NCBI GenBank assembly: GCA_965267775.1
Contig: OZ254140.1
Span: 744,001 to 808,000 of the forward strand
Length of the DNA stretch: 64,000 nt
DNA from: Planktophila sp965267775
GTDB taxonomy: Bacteria; Actinomycetota; Actinomycetes; Nanopelagicales; Nanopelagicaceae
Direction of reading: 5' to 3'
Part shown: piece by piece, positions 32,930 to 42,883 of the stretch
Position numbering within the stretch: the first letter of the stretch is position 1
How the letters are laid out: the number at the start of each line of letters is the position of its first letter
Program-made: the position numbers and the translations under genes
Notes under the pieces: generated by a model
Told to the model about the DNA's origin: nothing
What the model saw: only the letters and a program-made list of their open reading frames with translations
Databases searched by the model: none

Positions 32930-34678
32930 TTACTTAACCGGCGCTTTTTCAGGCACCCAATCGATTCCAGCCTCTTTTCGCTGTGCTGGAGTAATTGGTG
33001 TTGGAGCTCCGGTCAAAGGATCTCCACCGCTAGCCGTCTTAGGGAATGCTATGACCTCACGGATTGAATCTGAATTGGTGAGAAGTGCGCAGACACGGTC
33101 TAGGCCAAGAGCGATTCCACCATGTGGAGGTGGGCCATAGTTAAATGCCTCGAGTAGGAAGCCGAACTTGCTCTGCGCCTCTTCATCCGTAAGGCCGATG
33201 ACTGAGAAGACATCCTTTTGAATGTTTCGATCGTGGATACGAATAGATCCACCACCAAGCTCAGTTCCATTGAGAACGATGTCATATGCATAGGCAAGCG
33301 CAGTTGCTGGATCGCTCTTAAATGTCTTTGCGAACTCTGGCTTTGGACCGGTAAATGGGTGGTGAACTGCCGTCCATCCCCCATTATCTGTTGGCTCAAA
33401 CATTGGCGCGTCGACGACCCAGAGGAACTCCCATTGACCATCGGCGATGAGACCGCAACGCTTTCCGATCTCAAGTCGAGCAGCGCCCAAAAGTTGCTGT
33501 GATGCAGAGCGCTCTCCTGCTGCGAAGAAGATTGCATCTCCACTCTTTGCGCCAACGAGCGCTGCGATTCCAGCTGCTTCGCTCTCAGAAATATTCTTTG
33601 AGACTGGGCCGCCGAGGGTTCCATCTTCATTGACGAGGATGTAAGCGATTCCCTTTGCGCCACGTGCTTTCGCCCAATCTTGCCAAGCATCGAGCTCGCG
33701 GCGTGGCGTTGATGCGCCACCTGGCATCACCACTGCGCCAACATATGGAGCTTGGAAGACGCGGAAAGGTGTCTCCTTAAAGTAATCAGTGACTTCAACT
33801 AATTCATATCCAAAACGAAGGTCCGGCTTATCTGAGCCGTACTTATCCATCGCATCTGCATATGTCATGTGGCGAATCGGAGTTGGAATGTCATAGCCAA
33901 CTGATTCTTTCCAAATCTTTACAAGGATCTGCTCTGCCACAGCCAAGATATCCGCCTGATCAATAAAGGACATCTCGATATCGAGCTGAGTAAATTCTGG
34001 CTGGCGATCTGCGCGGAAATCTTCATCGCGGAAACAGCGAGCGATCTGGTAGTAACGCTCCATTCCAGCGACCATCAAGAGCTGCTTGAAGAGCTGCGGT
34101 GATTGTGGAAGTGCATACCAACTGCCTGGTTGAAGACGTACTGGAACTAAGAAGTCACGTGCGCCTTCTGGAGTTGAGCGAGTGAGGTATGGAGTTTCAA
34201 TTTCGTGGAAATCAAGCTCTTCCATTACGCGACGAATTGCAGAGGTCACACGTGAGCGAAGACGAAGATTTGCTGCAGGACGTTCGCGACGAAGGTCGAG
34301 GTATCGGTAGCGAAGACGAACTTCCTCGCTGATCTCTGCCTCAGAACCTGTATCGATAGGAAATGGCAGTGGAGCAGATTCGCTAAGGACGATTACATCA
34401 GCAGCGAGAATTTCAATCTCACCTGTAGGGATATTTGTATTCTCATTTCCTGCAGGGCGCTTACGAACTGTTCCCTTAATCTGAAGGCACCACTCTGCGC
34501 GAAGCGCACCGGCAACTGCTTCATCAGAGATAACAACCTGAACAGAACCTGTTCCATCGCGAAGATCGATAAAGGCAACGCCACCATGATCTCGTCGGCG
34601 AGATACCCATCCAGCAAGAGAGACTGATGTGCCTTCATCGCTGGCGCGAAGTGCGCCGGCATCGTGTGTACGTAACAT
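32930..34678 (-). CDS. aspS: Aspartyl-tRNA synthetase
   Basis: Class II synthetase of 582 residues: an N-terminal OB-fold anticodon domain (about 1-105), motif 2 RCFRDEDFRADRQPEFTQLD, a GAD insert in the middle, and motif 3 GIALGLDRVCALLT near the C terminus. Whether it also charges tRNA-Asn depends on gatCAB and asnS, which are outside the window. There is a weak AAAGG 11 bases before the ATG. It follows hisS by 41 bases. Confidence 0.97.
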   Translation of the reverse strand: MLRTHDAGALRASDEGTSVSLAGWVSRRRDHGGVAFIDLRDGTGSVQVVISDEAVAGALRAEWCLQIKGTVRKRPAGNENTNIPTGEIEILAADVIVLSESAPLPFPIDTGSEAEISEEVRLRYRYLDLRRERPAANLRLRSRVTSAIRRVMEELDFHEIETPYLTRSTPEGARDFLVPVRLQPGSWYALPQSPQLFKQLLMVAGMERYYQIARCFRDEDFRADRQPEFTQLDIEMSFIDQADILAVAEQILVKIWKESVGYDIPTPIRHMTYADAMDKYGSDKPDLRFGYELVEVTDYFKETPFRVFQAPYVGAVVMPGGASTPRRELDAWQDWAKARGAKGIAYILVNEDGTLGGPVSKNISESEAAGIAALVGAKSGDAIFFAAGERSASQQLLGAARLEIGKRCGLIADGQWEFLWVVDAPMFEPTDNGGWTAVHHPFTGPKPEFAKTFKSDPATALAYAYDIVLNGTELGGGSIRIHDRNIQKDVFSVIGLTDEEAQSKFGFLLEAFNYGPPPHGGIALGLDRVCALLTNSDSIREVIAFPKTASGGDPLTGAPTPITPAQRKEAGIDWVPEKAPVK

Positions 34679-34719
34679 GTGTGAAATCGCCTTTGGAAGT
34701 GTTGGATGTGCTGAGGGGT

Positions 34720-35976
34720 TTACGCCTCAAGCACCTTCTGTAATTCGCTAATCTTAACGCGGATTGATGTGCCATCGCTCATGCGTTTGAGCTCTACATC
34801 ACCGCTCTCCCGCTCAGTATCGCCAATAACAGCGACAAAACGAGCGCCACTCTTATCGGCGCCCTTCATAGCACCTTTGAGCGAACGGTCCCCGAAGCCG
34901 ACCTCCACTGCAAATCCAGCGCGACGAACTTCCTGAGCAAGGTTGAGGACAAATGACTTCTCATCGAGAGTAAGCGGGATGATGAAGAGATCTGAGTTGA
35001 ACTCTTGAACCGGCAGGGTGTTCTCGGCAATTGCTGCAAGAAGTGCGCGATCAACGCCAAGGCCAAATCCAATTCCCGAGAGCGCCTGTCCCCCAAGAAC
35101 TTCCATCAGACCGTCGTAACGTCCGCCGCCACCGATACCGCTCTGGGCACCTAGGTCATCATGGACGAATTCAAATGTTGTCCCGGTGTAATAGTCGAGT
35201 CCGCGCACCATCCGCTTATTAACTGTGTAAGCAACACCGAGAGCATCGAGATAGCTCTTCACCTTTTCGAAATGATCTCGAGAATAATCAGAGAGGTAAT
35301 CCATCAAAATCGGCGCTGATTGCATCGCCTCTTTTATCTCTGGACGCTTATCGTCAAAGATTCGAAGGGGGTTAATCTCAGAGCGAGTACGAGTCGCCTC
35401 ATCGAGATCGAGCTTTGAGACAAATTCCATAAGATCAACTCGATGCGCAGCGCGGGATTGCGCATCGCCGAGTGATGTAATTTCAAGGCGATAATTCTTT
35501 AAACCTAAATTCTTAAAGCCTTGATCTGCAATTGCAATAACTTCAGCATCTAGCGCAGGATCATCAATTCCAATTGCCTCAATACCAACTTGGTAGAACT
35601 GGCGATAACGACCAGCTTGGGGACGTTCTGCTCGGAAGAATTGTCCTGAGTACCAAACCTTTACCGGAAGTTGTCCGCGATCAAGATTTCCTTCAATGAC
35701 TGCGCGCATGACTCCGGCAGTGCCTTCAGGGCGAAGAGTGATAGAGCGGCCACCGCGATCTTCAAAGGTGTACATCTCTTTTGTGACCACGTCGGTTGAT
35801 TCACCAACGCCACGATTAAAGAGTGCTGTATCTTCAAAGACGGGAAGCTCCATCAATTGATAGCCGGCTCGCTTGGCAGGAGAGATCAACTGCTCGCGAA
35901 CCCATTCAAATGCTTGAGATTCGGGAGGCAGGTACTCGCGTACGCCCTTAGGCGCTGCGATCTTCTCAAATTTCAT
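34720..35976 (-). CDS. hisS: Histidyl-tRNA synthetase
   Basis: Class II synthetase of 418 residues with PKGVREYLPPESQAFEWV at the N terminus, the motif 2 region YSGQFFRAERPQAGRYRQFYQ, His-specific RGLDYYTGTTFEF (about 260-272), and GGGGRYDGLMEVLGG, then a C-terminal anticodon-binding domain. ATG 35976 is chosen because AAAGG lies 6 bases upstream; a TTG two codons earlier is also in frame. It is 13 bases after the metallo-hydrolase gene, as in mycobacteria. Confidence 0.97.
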   Translation of the reverse strand: MKFEKIAAPKGVREYLPPESQAFEWVREQLISPAKRAGYQLMELPVFEDTALFNRGVGESTDVVTKEMYTFEDRGGRSITLRPEGTAGVMRAVIEGNLDRGQLPVKVWYSGQFFRAERPQAGRYRQFYQVGIEAIGIDDPALDAEVIAIADQGFKNLGLKNYRLEITSLGDAQSRAAHRVDLMEFVSKLDLDEATRTRSEINPLRIFDDKRPEIKEAMQSAPILMDYLSDYSRDHFEKVKSYLDALGVAYTVNKRMVRGLDYYTGTTFEFVHDDLGAQSGIGGGGRYDGLMEVLGGQALSGIGFGLGVDRALLAAIAENTLPVQEFNSDLFIIPLTLDEKSFVLNLAQEVRRAGFAVEVGFGDRSLKGAMKGADKSGARFVAVIGDTERESGDVELKRMSDGTSIRVKISELQKVLEA

Positions 35977-35989
35977 CGTCAACCTTTCC

Positions 35990-36643
35990 TTACGCTAATT
36001 CTTTCAGATAAGGATTGGTTTTGCGTTCATATTTAATAGTGGTCTCATCGCCATGTCCTGGCAGAACTCTTATCTCATCACTCAGCGGAAGAACCTTCTT
36101 CTTCAAGGTATTTCTCATATCGCTCGCGCTGCCTGTAGGAAGATCCGTTCGTCCGATGGAGCCTGCAAAGAGAACATCACCACTAATGAGCGTCTCTTCG
36201 TTGAGTAAGAACATCAGCGATCCACGAGTATGTCCCGGCGCGTGAATTGCGCGGATCTTCATCCCAAGGAAATCTAGTAATGAACCATCTTTGAGGTTCT
36301 CGACCTTCACCGGCTCTTCGAAGTGCATGCCGCTGAGTTGATCAACAAACTGTGGACCGTGAATGCCAGCGGGGTCTGCAATAAAACGGCGATCCTCTGA
36401 GTGGATATAGGCAGAGATTCCATAACCATCTGCGAGGGGTTTTACAGAAAATGTGTGATCGAGGTGGCCGTGAGTCAACAGAACGGCAACTGGTTTGAGG
36501 CCTTCCTCGGCGACGATCATCTCAACCTCAGCTGAGATATCAGTCATCCCAGGGTCGACGATGATGCACTCAGAGCCCTTCTCGGGGGCGATGATCCAGC
36601 AATTTGTGGCGAACATTGGCGCTACATGAGAGCGGATAAGCAT
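35990..36643 (-). CDS. Metallo-beta-lactamase-fold hydrolase, glyoxalase II-like
   Basis: The 217-residue protein has the metal-binding motif LTHGHLDHT (about 60-68), a downstream ligand His in HAPGHTRGS, an Asp in SGDVLFAGSIGRTDLP, and PGHGDETTI near the end. It resembles the small glyoxalase II-like hydrolase found beside hisS and rel in mycobacteria (Rv2581c, from memory). The true substrate may be a glutathione- or mycothiol-independent thioester. ATG 36643 has GGAGG 8 bases before it, and is preferred over a start five codons upstream. Confidence 0.85.
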   Translation of the reverse strand: MLIRSHVAPMFATNCWIIAPEKGSECIIVDPGMTDISAEVEMIVAEEGLKPVAVLLTHGHLDHTFSVKPLADGYGISAYIHSEDRRFIADPAGIHGPQFVDQLSGMHFEEPVKVENLKDGSLLDFLGMKIRAIHAPGHTRGSLMFLLNEETLISGDVLFAGSIGRTDLPTGSASDMRNTLKKKVLPLSDEIRVLPGHGDETTIKYERKTNPYLKELA

Positions 36644-36670
36644 GGGGTGAGCCTCCAATGAGCCTCTCGA

Positions 36671-36700
36671 TTTACTGCGATAGGAGGGACAGGGTACCTT
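36671..36700 (+). promoter_or_regulatory. Candidate promoter of the DUF349 gene
   Basis: TTTACT at 36671-36676 and TACCTT at 36695-36700 are separated by 18 bases, about 60 bases before the DUF349 start codon. Reasonable but unproven match to a housekeeping promoter. Confidence 0.35.
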
Positions 36701-36761
36701 TTCCTCTTACCAACTGCTGATAACGAAGGCCAAATCGGCCAACGCGCTGAAAGGGATGACC

Positions 36762-38084
36762 ATGACTGAATCACATAACCCAACCGAGATTGCACTAGCT
36801 GCAAAGGCGCACGTCAGTGCTGCATCTGCTCTCATCGGAGATCCCTCACAGTTCGGCCGAGTCGCAGAGGATGGAACAGTCTTTGTTCGTACTCCTTCTG
36901 GCGAGAAGGCTGTTGGTTCATATCCAGGAAAGAGCGCAGAAGAAGCGCTCGCCTATTTTGTCCGCAAATTTGAAGCCCTCGCCTCTGAGGTAGCACTTAC
37001 TGCTGCGCGCATCACAAGTGGTGCGATGGTTCCACAAGATGCATACGAGGCAGTGAAGAAGTTGCGTCAACAAGTATCAGATCTCAACGGCGTCGGAGAT
37101 CTCGCTGCGCTCGCTGCATCAGTTGAGCAGATCGAACCGCTGATCGAAGGTCATCGCGAGGCATACGAGGCGAAGAAGGCTGCAGAGTCTGTCGCAAAGG
37201 CTGCACGTCGTGAGCAGATTCTCGTTGAGAAGGAGAAGATCGTTGCTGAGGCAGAATCTCTCGCACTCTCTGAGAGCTGGAAGTCAACAGGCGATCGCCT
37301 CAAGACCTTGCTCGATGAGTGGAAGGCTGCGCCTCGTCTAGATAAGAAGACAGATGGCGACTTCTGGAAGCGGTTCTCAGCATCACGAAATAAATTTGAT
37401 AAGCGTCGCCGTACACACTTCGCTCAGCTTGAAGCGACTTCATCAGTTGTCGCATCAGCCAAGGAGACAATTGTCGTAGAGGCCGAAAAGCTTGCAACAA
37501 GCACAGATTGGGTTGCAACAGCTCGTCGTTTCAAGGTTTTGATGGATCAGTGGAAGGCTGCTGGTCGCGGCAAGAAGAATGACGATACAAAGCTCTGGAA
37601 TCGCTTCAAGGCTGCACAAGATCAATTCTTTGCAGCGAAGAATGCTGACCTAGAAAAGCGTGAAGTCAGCATGGCGGCAAATCTCATCAAGCGCGAAGAG
37701 TTGATTCCAAAGTTTGAAGCTCTCGTTCCATTTACCGACGTCAAGGCAGCTAAGGCAGCTTTCCGCGAGTTGATGAATGAGTGGACCAAGATTGGCATTA
37801 CAAACCGCGATAAGCGTGCAGCTCTTGATGCGCGTGTATCCGCAGTAGAAGAGGCTATTAAGAGTGCAGAGGCTGAGGTCTGGCGCAAGAGCGATCCAGC
37901 TGCGAAAGCTCGTGCTGCAGATGTCGTCACACAGCTCACTGAATCAATCGCAAATTACGAGAAGGCTGCTGCAAAGGCTCAAGCTGCAGGAAATGATAAG
38001 AAGGCTAAAGAGGCTCTCGAATCAGCTGCTGCTCGTAAGGTCTGGCTGGTCGAGGCTGAGAAATCTCTCGCTGAATTTAAGTAA
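36762..38084 (+). CDS. DUF349 repeat protein
   Basis: The 440-residue, highly helical, Lys/Ala/Glu-rich protein has three DUF349 repeats, each with a W-x-n-LKxLxxxWK pattern: around SESWKSTGDRLKTLLDEWKAA (near 170), STDWVATARRFKVLMDQWKAA (near 245) and a more diverged FRELMNEWTKIG (near 335). No signal peptide or membrane segment is seen. AAAGGG stands 6 bases before ATG 36762; an ATG two codons earlier is too close to that site. The function of the family is unknown. It is divergent from the hydrolase and convergent with rel (20-base gap). Frequent use of GCT/GCA Ala and AAG Lys codons suggests strong expression (inference). Confidence 0.88.
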   Translation: MTESHNPTEIALAAKAHVSAASALIGDPSQFGRVAEDGTVFVRTPSGEKAVGSYPGKSAEEALAYFVRKFEALASEVALTAARITSGAMVPQDAYEAVKKLRQQVSDLNGVGDLAALAASVEQIEPLIEGHREAYEAKKAAESVAKAARREQILVEKEKIVAEAESLALSESWKSTGDRLKTLLDEWKAAPRLDKKTDGDFWKRFSASRNKFDKRRRTHFAQLEATSSVVASAKETIVVEAEKLATSTDWVATARRFKVLMDQWKAAGRGKKNDDTKLWNRFKAAQDQFFAAKNADLEKREVSMAANLIKREELIPKFEALVPFTDVKAAKAAFRELMNEWTKIGITNRDKRAALDARVSAVEEAIKSAEAEVWRKSDPAAKARAADVVTQLTESIANYEKAAAKAQAAGNDKKAKEALESAAARKVWLVEAEKSLAEFK

Positions 38085-38104
38085 TTCTCCGATAACGTAT
38101 TGAA

Positions 38105-40258
38105 TCAGGTTCTGTAGACGTCGTAGACACCTTCAACGTTACGTACCGCTGCAAGAACCGAGTCAAGGTGTTTTGCATCTGCCATCTCAAATGTGAACTT
38201 TGAAATTGCTACGCGATCTTTGGACGTGCTTACAGCTGCGCTGAGAATATTCACGTGCTGCTCAGAGAGAGTTCGTGTTACATCCGCCAGCAATCGAGCA
38301 CGATCAAGAGCTTCGATTTGAATATTAACGAGGAAGACACTTGCGGCACCGGCAAGCCAAGAAACACCAACGACGCGCTCTCCTTGATGCTCGCGCAAAT
38401 CTGAAGCATTGAGGCAATCTATTCGGTGAACAGAGATACCCGATCCCTTAGTAATGAAGCCCATAATCTCATCGCCAGGAACTGGAGTGCAGCAACGTGC
38501 GAGCTTTACGAGAACATCGTCAACGCCTTCAACCTTAATGGCACTTGAAGTTCGCTTTGCCGCTTGGCTAGAAGTCGGAATAAATTCAACTGAAGGTTCC
38601 GGGTGTGAATCTTCAATTCCCATTGAGACGACGAGCTTTTCAATAATGGATGCGGCAGATACATGGCCATCGCCTACTGCGCTGTAGAGCGCATCGATAT
38701 CTGCATAGTGAAGATCATGAGCAAGTTCTAGAAGAGCGTGGCCGGCAAAGATCTTTTGAAGCGGAAGACCCGCCTTACGCATCTGGCGCGCAATTGATTC
38801 ACGTCCCGCATCAACCGCCTCTTCGCGACGCTCCTTACTGAACCACGCCTTAATCTTTGATCGTGCACGTGGGCTCTTTACAAAGTTGAGCCAATCACGA
38901 CTTGGGCCGGCAGAATCTGACTTATTAGTGACAATCTCAATAACATCACCGTTGTTCAGTTTTGATTCAAGGGGAACGAGACGTCCGTTTACCTTCGCCC
39001 CTGCGCAACGCAGACCTACATCTGTGTGAACAGAGAATGCGAAGTCTACCGGCGTTGATCCCCCAGGTAGAGCAATCACTGAGCCCTTTGGTGTGAAGAC
39101 GAAAACTTCAGGGCTTCCCAAATCGAAGCGGAGCGCTTCAAGAAACTCTGATGGATCTTCCGTCTCTTTCTGCCACTCGTGTAGCTGTCGAAGCCAGAGC
39201 ATCTCTGGGGACTTCTGCTCTCCCCCTTGTTTGTACTTCCAATGCGCTGCGATACCGAACTCGGCACGACTATGCATCTCATAGGTACGAATCTGAATCT
39301 CAATCGCCTTACCGTTTGGACCAATTACCGTGGTGTGAAGTGATTGATAGAGATTGAACTTTGGCATCGCGATGTAATCCTTGAAGCGGCCTGGGATTGG
39401 GCTCCACCGTGCGTGAATAGAACCTAGAACTGCGTAACAATCCTTTACATCATTGACGAGAACGCGAATTCCTACGAGGTCATAGATATCGTTAAAGTCA
39501 CGACCGCGAACAACCATCTTCTGATAAACAGAGTAGAAGTGCTTCTTTCGTCCAGTAACGGTTGATTCAATCTGATCTTTAGCGAGATCTTCTTCAACTG
39601 CATCGATAACTTCTGAAGTAAGTGCATCGCGAGAAGGTGAACGCTCTGCAACAAGACGAGTAATTTCTTCATACTTCTTAGGTTCAATGACTGCAAAACT
39701 CAGATCTTCGAGCTCCCACTTAATTGCATTCATTCCGAGGCGATGGGCAAGAGGAGCATAGATATCGAGAGTCTCTCGAGCCTTACGAGCCGCAGAATCG
39801 GATGAGACGAATCCCCAGGTGCGAGCATTATGAAGACGATCTGCCAATTTGATTACGAGAACACGAATATCTCGCGACATCGCAATCACCATCTTACGAA
39901 CTGTCTCTGCTTCAGCCGTTGGGCCGTAAGTCAGCTTGTCTAGCTTGGTGACTCCATCGACGAGGTTTGCTACCTCGTCGCCAAAGTCAGTGCGTAATTG
40001 CTCGAGCGAGTAAGGAGTATCTTCAACAGTGTCATGCAAAATAGATGCGACAACGGTTGTTGTATTGAGTCCGAGCTCTGCCAAAATCTCAGAGACGGCA
40101 ACTGGATGAGTGATGTACTCCTCGCCAGATTTACGCACCTGGCCCGCATGCGCATCATTGGCAACTGTGAAGGCGCGACGAATAAGTTCTTCATCAACGT
40201 TTTCATAGTGCTCTCTGAGTGAACCAATCAATGGATCAATCAGAGATATATCAGCCAT
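38105..40258 (-). CDS. rel: Bifunctional (p)ppGpp synthetase/hydrolase Rel
   Basis: Makes and degrades the stringent-response alarmone. The 717-residue protein has, in order: HD hydrolase with ILHDTVEDT (about 70-80), synthetase with GRDFNDIYDLVGIRVLV and PKFNLYQSLHTTV, TGS domain (VFTPKGSVIALPGGSTPVDFA, about 400), zinc-finger region LARCCTPVPGD and C-terminal ACT domain. All catalytic motifs look intact, so both activities are expected. Rel is likely the sole long RSH enzyme, as in other actinobacteria. apt, which lies between relA and secF in mycobacteria, is absent here. Confidence 0.96.
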   Translation of the reverse strand: MADISLIDPLIGSLREHYENVDEELIRRAFTVANDAHAGQVRKSGEEYITHPVAVSEILAELGLNTTTVVASILHDTVEDTPYSLEQLRTDFGDEVANLVDGVTKLDKLTYGPTAEAETVRKMVIAMSRDIRVLVIKLADRLHNARTWGFVSSDSAARKARETLDIYAPLAHRLGMNAIKWELEDLSFAVIEPKKYEEITRLVAERSPSRDALTSEVIDAVEEDLAKDQIESTVTGRKKHFYSVYQKMVVRGRDFNDIYDLVGIRVLVNDVKDCYAVLGSIHARWSPIPGRFKDYIAMPKFNLYQSLHTTVIGPNGKAIEIQIRTYEMHSRAEFGIAAHWKYKQGGEQKSPEMLWLRQLHEWQKETEDPSEFLEALRFDLGSPEVFVFTPKGSVIALPGGSTPVDFAFSVHTDVGLRCAGAKVNGRLVPLESKLNNGDVIEIVTNKSDSAGPSRDWLNFVKSPRARSKIKAWFSKERREEAVDAGRESIARQMRKAGLPLQKIFAGHALLELAHDLHYADIDALYSAVGDGHVSAASIIEKLVVSMGIEDSHPEPSVEFIPTSSQAAKRTSSAIKVEGVDDVLVKLARCCTPVPGDEIMGFITKGSGISVHRIDCLNASDLREHQGERVVGVSWLAGAASVFLVNIQIEALDRARLLADVTRTLSEQHVNILSAAVSTSKDRVAISKFTFEMADAKHLDSVLAAVRNVEGVYDVYRT

Positions 40259-40272
40259 AAGCAGTTAAGGGT

Positions 40273-41325
40273 TTACTTGCGACCCTTGCGCTTTGGTTGA
40301 TTGCGTGGACCGCGACCAGTTGATGGACGCACTGCACGAATCTCTGAAGCAACTGGAGCTGCTCCCCCACGACCCTGAACGCGCTTTGCGAGAGCGATCA
40401 TTGCGGGCTCCTTCTCGCGAAGTGCTGCAAGGAATGGAGGTGCGATAAATACTGATGAATATGTACCGACAGCAAGGCCGATAAAGAGTGCAAGTGAGAG
40501 ATCCTTAAGAGTTCCCGCACCGAGAAGGCCTGCGCCAACAAAGAGAATCGCTCCTACTGGAAGGAGGGCAATCAGAGAAGTATTCGCTGAACGAACGAGA
40601 GTCTGATTGACCGCCAAGTTTGCAGCATCTGAATATGTGCTCTTACCTGATGCAGCAATCGACTTTGTATTCTCACGAACCTTATCGAAGACAACAACTG
40701 TGTCATAGAGCGAGTATCCGAGAATTGTAAGGAAGCCGATAACCGTTGCAGGAGTAACGTCGAATCCAACCACTGCATAAATTCCCACGGTAATGAATAC
40801 GTCGTGGATAACGGCAACAATTGCCGCAATCGCCATCTTTGGCTCAAATGCCATTGCGAGGAAGAGCATTACTGCGATCAAGAATGCGATCAAACCGTAG
40901 AGCGCCTTCTTTGTAATCTCCTTACCCCATGAAGGGCCGACAATCTGAGTATCGATAGATTCGACTGCAACTGAGAACTTCGCAGCCAATGCATCTTCAA
41001 TCGCTGAAGATTGAGCTGGAGTTACTGTGCCGGTCTGTACGCGAATCTTGTCGTTACCGATCTTTTGTACGATGACTTCACCGGTAATGCCAGTAGATTC
41101 AACCGCGCTACGTGCCTCTTCAATTGTTGTACCGCTCTTATTGACCGTATATGAAGAGCCGCCCTTGAATTCGATGCCAAGGTGTAAACCTTGAATTGCA
41201 AGTGCTGCAATTGAGATAAGGATGAAGATCGCAGAGATGGAGTACCAACGCTTGCGGTTTCCAATGATGTTAAATGATGTTTCGCCAGAGTAGAGGCGGC
41301 TTCCGAGTCCTGATAGTTGAGCCAT
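40273..41325 (-). CDS. secF: Protein-export membrane protein SecF
   Basis: With SecD, uses the proton gradient to complete Sec-dependent export. The 350-residue protein has six membrane segments and a periplasmic domain after the first; GIEFKGGSSYTV follows segment 1, and FLTILGYSLYDTVVVFDKVREN is the conserved segment 4-5 region. It ends with a basic tail (RGPRNQPKRKGRK). GGAGGG stands 8 bases before ATG 41325, favouring it over the longer frame that would run into secD. Confidence 0.96.
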   Translation of the reverse strand: MAQLSGLGSRLYSGETSFNIIGNRKRWYSISAIFILISIAALAIQGLHLGIEFKGGSSYTVNKSGTTIEEARSAVESTGITGEVIVQKIGNDKIRVQTGTVTPAQSSAIEDALAAKFSVAVESIDTQIVGPSWGKEITKKALYGLIAFLIAVMLFLAMAFEPKMAIAAIVAVIHDVFITVGIYAVVGFDVTPATVIGFLTILGYSLYDTVVVFDKVRENTKSIAASGKSTYSDAANLAVNQTLVRSANTSLIALLPVGAILFVGAGLLGAGTLKDLSLALFIGLAVGTYSSVFIAPPFLAALREKEPAMIALAKRVQGRGGAAPVASEIRAVRPSTGRGPRNQPKRKGRK

Positions 41326-41329
41326 CTGA

Positions 41330-42865
41330 TTAACCCTCCACGGCTTCTGTTGATACATGCTGTGTCATTTGATTCTTTGAACCGATGCTCTTAGCTGAGA
41401 AGCCTGAGAGCGGATGGCCTGAAGAGAAGAACTTCACCTTCGCCAAGATTGTGACAAGTGGCTTAGTAAAGATAAAGACGACCAAGAGGTCGATCAGAGT
41501 TGTAAGGCCGAGCGTGAATGCGAAACCACGAACGCCACCAACTGCGAAGAAGTAGAGAAGTACTGCGGCAAGGACCGAGATCATGTCAGCGACAATGATT
41601 GTGTGGCGCGCACGAGCCCAGCCAGATTCAACAGCTGAGCGAAGTGTGCGACCCTCACGAGCTTCATCGCGAATACGCTCGAAGTAGACGATAAATGAGT
41701 CTGCGGTAATACCGATCGAGACGATTGCTCCCGCGATTCCTGCAAGTGTCAGCGTAAAACCAATGTTCTTACCAAGCACCAAGAAGGTCAGGTAGAGAAG
41801 CGCGCCAGCAACAAGGAGTGAACCTACCGTTACCAAGCCGAGGGCGCGGTAATAGATAAGTGAGAAGAGGAATACAAGAAGAAGACCAAGCGCTCCTGCA
41901 AGAAGTCCTGCATGAAGTTGGTCTGCACCAAGAGTAGGTGAAACTTGCTGAACTTCTCCACGATCGAATGCAAGTGGAAGTGCACCGTACTTAAGTACAT
42001 TTGCAAGATCCTGTGCTTCAGTCTGAGAGAAATTTCCGGTGATCTGAGCATTTCCTGATGGAATTGCTTCGTTGATTGATGGAGCTGAAACAACTAAACC
42101 ATCGAGAACAATTGCAACTTGATTCTGAGGTGATGTCAGTGATGTGACGCGAGCGGTGAGAGCTCCGAATGCCTTTGTACCTTCACCGTTAAATGTCAGT
42201 GAGACTGTCCAAACATTTCCTGCCTGTGTATCGATACCTGCAGCTGCCTTTGACACTTGGCGACCAAGTACTTCAGCGGGAGCCAATACGAACTTACTTG
42301 TACCTGTGCGATCACAGGCAACGATTGTGTCAGTCGGTGCATCTGCACCTGTGCCCTGCAAATTTTCAACGTTGGTGCAGTCGAGAGCGGCAAACTTTGC
42401 ATTGAGATCAGCAGAAATACCTGAGACTGGAGTTGCTGCATCTGTACCAGTTCCTGCAGTTCCTGCAGCTGTAGCAAGTACCTGACGGAATCGAAGCTCT
42501 GCAGTCTGTCCGACGAGATCGACCACACGTCGACCTGAATCACCTGGAACAGAGATAACGATCTGACGGTTTGCACCGCTGCCCTGCGCTGTTACCTCTG
42601 ACTCAGCAACACCGAGTGAATTAACGCGCTGACGAATAATGGAGACCGCCTGATCAATCGCCTCTGATGTGACCTTATTAGAGTCATTGGAGGCGCGAGG
42701 TTGAAGCGTGACGCTTGTTCCTCCGCGGAGATCGAGACCGAGACGCACTGAAGTGGCGCCTTGAAGTAGAGCTGTCGCAGTCAGGCCAACAAGGATGAGG
42801 GCCAGGATTGCCAAGGCGCGCGCTGGGCGCCCTGAGCTCTTCGCTGATTTTGTAGGTGTGGACAT
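41330..42865 (-). CDS. secD: Protein-export membrane protein SecD
   Basis: Partner of SecF. The 511-residue protein has the first membrane segment, then the D1 motif RLGLDLRGGTSVTL (about 42-55), a large extracytoplasmic P1 domain and five more membrane segments with GITADSFIVYFERIRDEAREG. It lies 4 bases before secF. yajC, which usually sits upstream of secD, is missing: only 18 bases separate secD from ruvB. A TAGACT hexamer lies 8 bases before the ATG. Confidence 0.96.
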   Translation of the reverse strand: MSTPTKSAKSSGRPARALAILALILVGLTATALLQGATSVRLGLDLRGGTSVTLQPRASNDSNKVTSEAIDQAVSIIRQRVNSLGVAESEVTAQGSGANRQIVISVPGDSGRRVVDLVGQTAELRFRQVLATAAGTAGTGTDAATPVSGISADLNAKFAALDCTNVENLQGTGADAPTDTIVACDRTGTSKFVLAPAEVLGRQVSKAAAGIDTQAGNVWTVSLTFNGEGTKAFGALTARVTSLTSPQNQVAIVLDGLVVSAPSINEAIPSGNAQITGNFSQTEAQDLANVLKYGALPLAFDRGEVQQVSPTLGADQLHAGLLAGALGLLLVFLFSLIYYRALGLVTVGSLLVAGALLYLTFLVLGKNIGFTLTLAGIAGAIVSIGITADSFIVYFERIRDEAREGRTLRSAVESGWARARHTIIVADMISVLAAVLLYFFAVGGVRGFAFTLGLTTLIDLLVVFIFTKPLVTILAKVKFFSSGHPLSGFSAKSIGSKNQMTQHVSTEAVEG

Positions 42866-42883
42866 AAGGGCAGAGTCTAGGTG

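Noticed and set aside
36729..36741. GGCC-N5-GGCC inverted repeat before the DUF349 gene
   Set aside because: Four-base arms are expected by chance; no second copy was seen nearby.
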